From Oehlia diaphana (Eukaryota; Glomeromycota; Glomeromycetes; Glomerales; Glomeraceae), in assembly GCA_003833135.1 (NCBI GenBank), contig QZLH01000652.1, positions 1 through 29,337 of the forward strand: a stretch of 29,337 nucleotides of DNA, given 5' to 3'. The position numbers and the translations under genes are program-made. Below, piece by piece: positions 21,201-29,337 of this stretch (positions are counted from its first letter, which is position 1; each line of letters begins with the position of its first letter). Under the pieces are notes generated by a model. It did not search any database. It was not told where the DNA came from and saw nothing but the letters and a program-made list of their open reading frames with translations.

Positions 21201-22799
21201 AAACAAAATAATGAATCATAATATAATAATACATTACATTTATATTATTAGTCAAAAATGACATGGACATTTTAGTCTGTTTTTCAGAATTAATCACTAA
21301 TTAATTATAATAAAGTTAATAAAAATAATTTCATTTGAATACATAATGAATTTTAATTGAAGCCAATATCTTACTTGGATCAAGAGGTCCATATAAACTA
21401 ATCCTTTTTGGAGAAGAACCAAATGGTTTAACATTTTTTATACCTTCATCAAGACTTGATTTCTCAAACCCTCCAATTTTATTATTAATTGTTGCTAAAT
21501 GATCACTTAATGGAAAATTTCCTATAAAATATTGATAATAAAGAATATTGATAATAAGTAAATTATACACATTTATAAACATAAAAGACTTTTTAACATC
21601 CTAAATATCTTACCATAAGTATAGAACTTTGCATTACTTGGATGGTAATGAGTTTTATGAAATTGTAAAAGTTCTTGATATGTTAAATCTGTTATATATT
21701 TTGGATCACCCCCACTGTTATTTCCATAAGTTGTGCCTGAAAACATATTTTCTTGTACCCTATTATAAAATAAATATCCTGCATCTGACTAATATATAAT
21801 AAGAATAATTACTTTATTTTATTATAATAAAGTCAACAAAGTTTATAAAAAATCTTTTTTACCATTACACCTTTCATTTCATTATATACAACTCCTTTAA
21901 ATTGTAAAGGTGTTGATTTATCATTAGGTTGCTGATGTTCAAGTCTCCATCCTTCTTGCTTGAAATCCAATTCTCTCAAATAAGGATGAAATGTTGCATC
22001 CATGTAAACATCTCTTAAATTATCATAATCAAGTTTATGTGTTGTTGAAAATGGATAAATTGTATAATCATTTGCTGAATAAAATTTAAAAATGAGAAAA
22101 CAATTAACCAATCAAATAAAAATATAATGTAAATTATACCTGTCATAGCGTTCATAAAATTTGCTAAAGTTCGATTCAACATTTTAAAAAATGGATCTCT
22201 CACCGGAAACCTTTTACTTCCACATAATGTTGTATGTTCCTGTATTATTTAAAAAAAAAATCGACTGTAAATTATATAACAAAAAAATTTAAATTTAAAA
22301 TATTTACTTACTAATATGTGAGGAGTTCCGCTGCTATTCATAGGAGGTGTGGAGAAACCTACACCAAATACATTATTATTATCATCTCTTGCAATATGTA
22401 AATGCGAAGCACCCGTTTTTTCATGTATAAGCTGTGTTGCTGTTAATTCAAGTTCTGGTATATGATTTATCTAAAATTAAAAATCAAATATTATATAAAA
22501 TTTCTTTTCTTAAATTTACGATAAGAAAATATACCTGTTCAACACGAAACCCATGAAGTTTATCATTAAGTTTAAACTCTAAAAGATGTAAAAATATAAA
22601 AATCAAGAAAAAAATAAGAATTTGATTGTTTTAATAATAAAAATACATGTATATATGTATAAAAACATCAATATTAACTACCTTCACCAACGACACGCGA
22701 ATAAGACTTTTTACAAATAAAATTTAATATTTTATTATTATGAGATGAGGTTACTTTTTGAAGTTTTTGAAAGTTTCGACGAATAAGCAATGAATTCAT
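18214..22799 (-). CDS. CYM1: Mitochondrial presequence protease (PreP/PITRM1, M16C metallopeptidase)
   Basis: Exons: 22799-22682, 22578-22535, 22470-22312, 22239-22140, 22074-21863, 21788-21614, 21521-21375, 21296-21238, 21159-21020, 20948-20894, 20823-20719, 20656-20564, 20482-19924, 19842-19700, 19630-19544, 19472-19377, 19304-19161, 19065-18949, 18866-18666, 18591-18479, 18397-18214. The frame is open through all of them: 1016 residues, against about 990-1040 for the family. The N-terminus [15 protein letters not shown] is basic and suits a matrix-targeting signal. The inverted zinc motif HILEH (residues 105-109) is followed by Glu206 in YNEMKGV as third ligand, then by the C-terminal [12 protein letters not shown] block (about 866-877) that supports the active site. 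The enzyme degrades cleaved presequences and short peptides in the matrix. The HILEH codons are split by an intron after Leu107. The 559-nt exon carries a charged coiled region (KKQEEEED) linking the two halves. Confidence 0.95.
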
Positions 22800-23070
22800 G
22801 CTTTATATAATTTAAAATTTGATAATTTATTTTTGATAAAAAAACAAGATGAAGAGATTCGATTAGATTGAATTTTTTTTTTTAAAAAAAAAAAAAATGT
22901 AAATCATCTAAATCAGGTAGTGATTTACATCGAATTTACGTCAGTTAACTACTGTTACTACTGTTGTTCTATTCGGTTAATAATGTTTTATATTAGCCGA
23001 TATAAAAAATTTTACATTTATTATATTCACATCCAGATATGTTAAATAAATAAAAACACGAGAAAAAATA

Positions 23071-24255
23071 TCATTCAATACGAAGAATCTTGGAAGGATT
23101 TTCTTCTTCCTCTTCGTCAGAATCCAACAATTCAATGACATCAACCTCCTTCGTGTATGTTCGTTTATTTTTTGGTGTATAATTTTCCAAATCGATAACC
23201 TCATTATTATTTCTATTTTCGCTTTCGTCAGTAACTTCAATTACATTATCTGAATGTATAACAGCAGCTCTAATAATTTTATATTTCGTCTTTACCACTG
23301 TAGGACTTTGAGGTTCTTCTCCTTTAATATTAAAAGAATATGGTTTTACATCTCCCAACAATCCGGGAACACTTGGAGAAAGATGGTTTGGTTGGTCGAT
23401 TTCTGGTAAATTGCATCCTCTAATTGAAAGCCAAGTAGCAGGACGATAATGTAGATGCAATACAGCAACGGGTTCGTCACCTTGTCTTTCCATTGTTGCC
23501 ACAGCTTGTCGATTAGAAAATCCTTCGGCTTCCTCAAATGCCGTTGTAAATTTAATACCACAAGTTGATTTTGCTTCAGCTACTTTTACTTGATTTACAG
23601 AAAAATTAGGTATATAAACTGGCGTTTGAGGTATAACTCTCGCTTTATAAAAATAAACTGAAATTGCTCCTAATCCACCATATGGTTTTCTCTGAAGAGG
23701 TATTTCTGGATTATCTATCTCATATAATTGAGAAATTTCAAATTTGAAAAAATATTTCTTACTAAGTGTATTATTCCAAAAACAATCTTTTTCTCGAGGT
23801 GATGAATTTGAAATTTCTCGATAAGTATAATCATATTCTCCATCAACGTATACATATGCCATTAGAGGAGACCACATAGATGCTCTTGAAGAAGAAAACC
23901 TAATGGAATATTTCATTTCCGGTTTAACAGCGATATATGTTACATCATCACTATAATGATTATGAATGATTAAAAAATTTATACATTGAAGAAAAAAAAA
24001 TGACTTGTATTAATAATCCATTTATCTTACCTATATGTTTTTTGTCTTGTTGATTCATCCAATACATAAGACGAATCAGTTGTGGGCTGATAATAAATAA
24101 ATAAGTAAATAAATAAATAAAAGAAAGTCCACACTGTCATCAAATTGACAAAAAATTTAACAATTATTTACATTTGATTCATTTATCGGAAGATTATATT
24201 CTTCCAAAGGTTGACCATTTACCAAAACTTCAAGTTGAAACCCATCTAATCGCAT
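23071..24255 (-). CDS. Uncharacterised fungal family protein, paralogue A (DUF7918-like)
   Basis: Exons 24255-24172, 24086-24031 and 23950-23071 give 339 residues, starting MRLDGFQLEVLVNGQPLEEY. The second intron has phase 2, and the joined codon is Ser before DDVTYIAV. The middle of the protein has beta-rich, jelly-roll-like sequence (RFSSSRASMWSPLMAYVYVDG; FWNNTLSKKYFFKFE; GAISVYFYKA) and a conserved AVLHLHYRPATWL block. The C-terminus is low-complexity, with PKNKRTYTK (possible nuclear signal) followed by ELLDSDEEEEENPSK. I recall this type as a DUF7918-like fungal domain, but the name is uncertain and no function is known. Its head-to-head neighbour at 25703-26793 is a clear paralogue with the same intron positions. 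There is no sign of damage. Confidence 0.87.
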
Positions 24256-25702
24256 AATTAATTATTATCCAATAAAATCTGAAAAAGTGAATTTGAGTCT
24301 TTTTTTAATAAAAATAGGAAAGAAATTTTTAAGAAAGTAAGCGAAAAAATATTTCACATATTTGTTTTATAGTTTATTTTAATCAATCACGTGTTAGATT
24401 TAAACTAAATATATTATAGTCCGTAAATGTGGAGAATCAAAATATATCTACCTTTTAATAAATTCCGAAAAAAATATATTAGTTTAGTAGGAATAAAAAT
24501 TTTAAGTGTTCGGAACTAGCACATTTATATTGATGCAAGTTTTAAGATGGTCATGTGCCACATAAATCTATTAACTCTTTTACTGATTTTGGAATTTCAT
24601 TTGAAATTCATGATGAAAGTACAAGGTCTCACAAAATCTTTTGAAAAGCTTTTATGCCGCAGCAAAATAATGAGCTTTGATTGGTTATTAATTAATATAT
24701 CCATTTTAAAGACGGTAATCAATAAAAATGAATAAAAAGCTCCAAAATATTTTTTTTTTTTTAATAAAATTTTTTTCTGTAAGAAATTACTAATTACATT
24801 ATCTATGAAAATGACCCTACTCGTTTATTTTACAAGCCTTAAAATCTAAAATAAAATTAAAATTCGGCAAAGCTATAATTTTATGAAATATAAAAGGTAA
24901 AAAATAGATAAAACTTTTATTCAATGTTCAATGATTAATTTGGGGATGATGGAAAAAAAAATATATCACGGTAATTCTGCACTAATGAGTGAAAGAGTTT
25001 ACGATGAATTGTTAAATCAGATCTGACCCATCGTTAAAATAACGAATTCTTTATGTATTTTTCGATTTCTTCATATTAACTTTGGATTATTTATTTTATA
25101 GAGTAAATAATTTACGATTTACGTAAGTGTTTGAAAAACCATGTATTACACTCAACAACTTTGCACGAATAAGATTCCATTTGTCATTCATAATGTGTCA
25201 CACGTTAGGGGTATGTTAGGTTAGGGTTAGGATGAGTATTTAAATAATAAGAAAAATTCTAAAAATAAAAAAAAATTTAAAGAAAATTAAATAATTTTGA
25301 GATTAAACCAAACCTTTTATTTTGAAAATTTCGTATGGTGTACAACAAAAAAAAGGTAAAACCCTTCTTCGGAAACACATTTAATACATTTGTCCAGCCA
25401 ATCAAATGAAATTCATTTTATCTAAGCCACTTAAAACCTGATTCCGTAATCTATAAAGTAATGATTACGTATTACAAGCTCTTTTCGTTGATATTTTTGG
25501 ATCTTCACAAAAAAAATTTTTTAAAATCTTTTTAAAATTTTTGTGTAAATTTAATAATTTTTAATAATTTTGGTAGTAAAATATAGTAAGTGATATTTTC
25601 CGTTTATATTAAAAAAAAAAAAATTTTTTTTTTATTAAAAAAATAATTTATTTTTTCCTCAATAATTTATAATTTTTTAAAATAAAATCAAAAGAAAAAA
25701 GT
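24256..25702. other. Shared upstream region of the divergent paralogue pair
   Basis: About 1.45 kb separates the two start codons, so it presumably holds both promoters. It is AT-rich, with long A/T runs at 25600-25690 and one telomere-like patch TTAGGTTAGGGTTAGG near 25219-25234. A 62-codon open frame at 24547-24735 has no family resemblance, and an overlapping frame has two stops. I do not call a gene. Confidence 0.55.
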
Positions 25703-26793
25703 ATGCATTTACAAGGATTTAATCTTGAAATTTTGGTAAATGAACAACCTTTACCAGAATATAATCTCCCAATTAATGAATCTAGTGTAAGTTGATTGAG
25801 ATTTAAAAATAATAATTTTTTCTTTTAAAGAAAAAATTATTTATTTTCTCTTAAATAAATAGTTAAAGAATACTAGTATTTCTTATGTTACGGATTCTTT
25901 AACACAAACGAAAAAACACAGGTAAAAATGTTTCTTTGGTTTTTTTTTTCATTAAATTTTAAATTATAAGTGATTGAATTGACAAAATTTGTTCCAATTT
26001 TTTTAGTGATTTCACTACATATGTTCCAGTTATAACGCCAGGAGAACGTTACACAGTTAAATTTGAAGCTAAGCAGGCAAAACCATCTAATATTATAATC
26101 TCTCGTATATTTATAGATGGACAGTCTGATCAAGTACAACACCTTCACCAACAATCAGGTTCAAGAACAAGATCATTTTTTTGTAATAATGAAAGAACCA
26201 AAGTTTATTTCTTCAAATTCTCTTATTTTGACAAAATCGATGATTTATCTAATAATAATAATTTCAAAGTTCCTTTTCCTATTATAAAAAAATCTTCAAT
26301 TCAACAACAACAAAAAAAAAATACGTATGGGAAACCTGGTTCCATAACAGTTTGTTTTTTCAAAGGGATTATTGTTGATCAAAATGCATTGCAAAGTAAA
26401 ACAAAATTTGAGATAAAACAAGTAAAGTTTCCAGAGACAACTGATATCAAAAATATAGAGATTGGATATACAACCGGATTTGATGCTATGCATGCAAAAA
26501 TTCAACCTGCTACTGTAACAAAAATTGTCAATCTAAAACCTATAGCAGTATTACATCTTCATTATCGTTCTGTAGATTGGTTTACAAATAAGAGATTGTC
26601 TTTACCAATTTTAAATTTTAATCAAGAAAAAAAGGATGTTACTAATAATAATGAAAATACAAAGGAATCTCAAGAAATCATTCAAGTTGAAAGTAATGAT
26701 AATGTTAAACAATTGAAAAGAAATTATGAAGAAATTAGTAAAGATATTCTTAATGAAAAAGAATGTAATAATATTTTGAAAAAACTGTGCTGA
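25703..26793 (+). CDS. Uncharacterised fungal family protein, paralogue B (DUF7918-like)
   Basis: Exons 25703-25786, 25863-25921 and 26007-26793 give 309 residues, starting MHLQGFNLEILVNEQPLPEY. The first exon is 84 nt in both paralogues and the two introns have the same phases (0 and 2). Shared blocks are EYNLPINES, SYV-D-(S/E)-(L/S)-T, (T/K)PG(E)RYTV-like, KVYFFKF/KKYFFKF, and AVLHLHYRSVDWF against AVLHLHYRPATWL. Outside these blocks the proteins are diverged: copy B has KPSNIIISRIFIDG in place of the SMWSPLMAYVYVDG block and Gln/Asn-rich inserts. Its tail is charged (KQLKRNYEEISKDIL) but lacks the acidic run of copy A. Function is unknown. It is apparently intact. Confidence 0.85.
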
Positions 26794-27455
26794 ATGATTC
26801 TTATTCAAAAGGTAAGAATTATTTCTTTCAAAAAATATATTTCATTTTTAAAATTTGTGAAAAATGGGTATAAAATCAAATATTGTAAAATTATTTTAGT
26901 TTTTTCCCTCTTTTTTAAAAGAGACAGTTGATTTAAAAAATAAAGAATTTAACTGCAATTAATAATATTTGGGCTTTATTATTTAGTAAATAATAGTATT
27001 AATATTAAATAATATAATAATTATTAAAAAAAATGGAATCACTTAGAATAAATTATTGTAAAACATTTTAATATTACATTATAAAAAGTAAATTTAATTT
27101 TTAATTATTAATAATATTTGAATATTATTTATGTTATTAATTTCTAGCATATATTTATATAGATTAGATAGTATATATTTTGCAAAAAAATTTCATTGAA
27201 TTAAAAATAATATTTTATTAATAGATTAATAGTAATTTTTAAAACTTTTACATTAAATATTAATAGTATTTTGATTTAATTTTTTAAAAAAAATATTTTT
27301 TTTTTTCTTTATAGATGAAAAAAAATTCTTAAAATTCTTAAATTAATTATAGAATTCTTTAAAAATTTTTTAAAATTTATAGATTTTTAAAGATTTTATA
27401 ACTTCTTATTAAATTCAATTCAAATGGTTAAATTTTTTATTATATTTCTAGTCGC
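26794..27455. other. AT-rich intergenic DNA
   Basis: This follows the stop of the paralogue B gene. It consists of A/T homopolymer runs and TAATA simple sequence. No gene, RNA or defined mobile element was seen. Confidence 0.65.
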
Positions 27456-27675
27456 CAGCAACTTCATAATCTATAATAAGTAACTTCATAGTCTACCAGT
27501 AACTTCATAATCTATAGGTAACTTCATAGTCTACCAGTAACTTCATAATCTATCAGTAACTTCATAATATAATGGTAACTTCATAGTCTGGCAGTAATAT
27601 CATAATCTAATTTCATAATCTGGTGGTAACTTCATAACCTATTATTCATAATCTGATAGGGACTTCATAACCTAC
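27456..27675. repeat. Minisatellite, about 20 bp x 12 (ACTTCATARTCTA)
   Basis: Twelve degenerate units follow the plan GTAACTTCATARTCTAYCA, with A/G alternating at the variable position over much of the array (AATCTA, AGTCTA, AATCTA and so on). A similar isolated unit recurs at about 27737-27755. Unit length drifts between 14 and 22 bp. It is non-coding. Confidence 0.8.
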
Positions 27676-28640
27676 TTATGAGTAGCTCCTTTGCGTTTAT
27701 AATATTATTTCAACTGTTTCCTGTATAATATGATGGTAACTTCATAGTCTAATAGTGACTAGTAGTGCTTTAATTTAATGGTGATGTCATGATCTAACAG
27801 TAACTGCTTTCTTCTTGCTCTTAATTCATTTACATAATAAATTCTACATTGTTGGTATTGGCTTTCTATCCTTGTTTGAATGCCTGGTTCTATAATAAGA
27901 GTGCTGACCCTCTATGCTAGTTTGGATACCAGTTCTTTATTAAGAATTTACACCTATTTGGTTGCCTTTCTAGATACTGAAATAGTGTAAAAAAAGGTGT
28001 CAGATGGCACAGTAAATCCGCATCTATAATCATATGATAGTGATCCCAGAGAGCTCAATGACAGGTGATTGTAATTTACTGTGCCTTACTGCATTAATCA
28101 TGTGATTCAGTTCCTTACCAGTTCCTGGCACTTCCCTGTCACTTTCTCGCAACTTTTGAGTAACTTTCAAGTAACTTTCGTGGGTCAGTTAGTTAAAGGA
28201 TTAGGATTCTGATAGACATTACTATGGCTGGCCCATTTGTTTGCCAGAAGTGCGTACCTTGCAACTAAAGCAACTATTGCCTATTTGTTGCCAGTATATG
28301 TATACCAATTTTGCGTCCGAAGTTGGAGGTGCGATATGTATTATTGTGATCAGCTTATTTATACCATACCCGAGTACATATCTAGAAAGATGAAGGCTTC
28401 TCCCAATATCTTATATAATGATTACGGAGTTACCTTCACTTTCAGTTGTAAGCTCTTTCGAGGCCTGATCATGGTTTATTCTGGGTCGAAGCAGTGTGTA
28501 TGCTATTTTTTTTGAGCGTCCCTATGAAAATTCTTTGTCTCTATAAGAAAAATTTATAAGAACACTTATAGGAACAATCTTGATATTATTTTTGGGCTTC
28601 TTAACTTGATTTATTGAGTTCTTTATTACTTGTCCCTAAG
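27676..28640. other. Gene-free region with an inverted repeat
   Basis: The base composition looks less AT-rich than the flanks. The perfect 12-bp inverted repeat GGCACAGTAAAT (28006-28017) and its complement (28074-28085) enclose 56 bp, which may mark a MITE or a decayed element. The open frame at 28237-28515 lacks an ATG and recognisable motifs. Stop-containing alternatives in other frames suggest decayed coding DNA of unknown type. Confidence 0.5.
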
Positions 28641-28800
28641 GTTGCTTACCGAAACTAGAGGGTTTTGGCAGAATGGTGTACGCGAAACTGCCAAAACTAG
28701 TTTCACGAAATCATCAAGAAATACTAAAACTGCGAACCCTATCAAAATCGTGAAACTGCCATAACTTGCTGAAACTGTTTTAGCGTTTTAGCAATACTTT
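28641..28800. repeat. GCCAAAACT-rich repeat patch
   Basis: The sequence contains TTTTGGCAG and CTGCCAAAACTAG as a hairpin (about 28672-28708). Further CTGCCATAACT, CGAAACT and GTGAAACTGCC words follow. The same vocabulary makes up the insertion at 8884-9072, so the two are probably related repeats. No target duplication could be fixed here. Confidence 0.5.
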
Positions 28801-28947
28801 CTATATGATTTAATTAAAATTTCACAATTTATAAGAATAATGACAATATGATTTTTTGTATGTAAATATTTATTTTATAATATTTAATATTAAACTAATA
28901 AAATATATGATTAAAAATATAATAAAAATTAAAATTTAATAATATCT
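28801..28947. other. AT-rich 3' flank of the RS-domain pseudogene
   Basis: Only AT-rich sequence is seen between the GCCAAAACT patch and the TAA stop of the RS-domain frame. Confidence 0.5.
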
Positions 28948-29337
28948 TTATCTTCTATGTGGAGACCTGCTTCTACCTCTTCTTCTATCTTTACTTCTAT
29001 CCCGTCTTCTATTTCTACTTCTATCTCGTCTTCTATCTCTACTTCTTGATCTACTTCTTGATCGAGACCTAGATCATGACCTTCTTCTTTCCCTTCGCAA
29101 TCTATATTCATATCAATGTCGATCATGCGCAGCATGCCGCCATCGATACTCTCGTCTAAACAGATCTAAAATCCAATAAAAATATTAATGAATTGAATGA
29201 ATTGCCTAAATAAAATTAATTTAAAATAATAATTAATAATAATTACCAGTTTGTAACTAGAATTCATCATTCATATCCGCAAAACACGCTCTATCGAAAC
29301 TATTTGGGCTTGTAATAGGAATGTCATCATCATTATT
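28948..29337 (-). pseudogene. RS-domain (splicing-factor-like) protein, 3' part, broken
   Basis: On the minus strand, one frame ending with TAA at 28950-28948 reads SRSRSRSRSRDRRRDRSRNR, then RRDRSKDRRRGRSRSPHRR. This is a classic RS tail of an SR protein or splicing factor. Upstream in the same frame are LRRERRRS and RRHD-like basic sequence (DLFRREYRW). An intron (donor GT at 29246-29245, acceptor AG at 29167-29166) joins it in phase to an exon reading DDDIPITSPNSFDRACF that runs off the window. The joined frame contains TAG (29259-29257), TGA (29115-29113) and TGA (29076-29074), each one transition from Gln or Arg codons. The parent could be a U2AF small-subunit or other RS protein; this is not certain. 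Confidence 0.6.

Noticed and set aside
22978..23240. Minus-strand frame overlapping the end of paralogue A (also 23346-23561)
   Set aside because: These are alternative frames of the same exon. The called frame is longer and shares blocks with the paralogue.
24547..24735. 62-codon plus-strand frame between the divergent paralogues
   Set aside because: It is short and hydrophobic with no motif. An overlapping frame looks equally plausible but has two stops, so neither is supported.
27456..27675. CRISPR-like array
   Set aside because: Units are directly adjacent and degenerate, with no unique spacers. The surroundings are eukaryotic, with introns.
28237..28515. 92-codon plus-strand frame
   Set aside because: It has no ATG and no family resemblance. 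All frames and the opposite strand were read without a convincing match.
28948..29135. Glu/Asp-rich open frame on the minus strand
   Set aside because: It is an out-of-frame reading of arginine/serine repeats. The RS frame has better family character and joins its upstream exon in phase, although it contains stops.

Overview
This window looks like nuclear DNA of an AT-rich, transposon-loaded fungus. The best fit is an arbuscular mycorrhizal (Glomeromycotina, Rhizophagus-like) genome. This is inference from three things: protein-coding genes with many short GT-AG introns, decayed MULE and Tc1-type transposases whose residues look like those expanded in such fungi, and a fungal mitochondrial M16C protease. 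No tRNA, rRNA, CRISPR array, plasmid or bacterial operon feature was seen.

Left part (1-9960) is repeat-dominated. It has a broken Tc1/IS630-like transposase at the left edge (minus), then gene-free AT-rich DNA and a TA-flanked MITE. A nested foldback element of about 2.2 kb follows (3060-5260), carrying two MITEs and a minisatellite. A second foldback element with a perfect 10-bp target duplication (5822-6719) and two copies of a roughly 410-bp element with 9-10-bp duplications come next. The part ends with telomere-like tandem repeats and a rearranged MULE transposase whose core is inverted relative to its two ends and which itself carries a small insertion.

Middle part (9985-14811, minus) holds a 16-exon gene whose splice sites and frame I could follow from ATG to stop. 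It encodes about 1212 residues made of five repeated four-EF-hand modules separated by Lys/Arg/Ser-rich linkers. All introns are phase 0, and the two EF exons have almost invariant lengths (141 and 234 nt). It is the most unusual object in the window.

Right part (17100-26800) is a gene-dense block: the 3' part of a dolichyldiphosphatase-type PAP2 phosphatase (plus), a complete 21-exon CYM1/PITRM1 mitochondrial presequence protease (minus), and two divergently transcribed paralogues with the same three-exon layout. ER dolichol recycling and mitochondrial presequence degradation are housekeeping functions with no obvious link to each other or to the EF-hand protein.

The right end (26800-29337) is AT-rich DNA with a roughly 20-bp minisatellite, an inverted repeat, a GCCAAAACT-rich patch, and a broken gene ending in an arginine/serine (RS) domain that runs off the window. 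Across the window, broken reading frames are interrupted mostly by stops that one C-to-T transition could produce.
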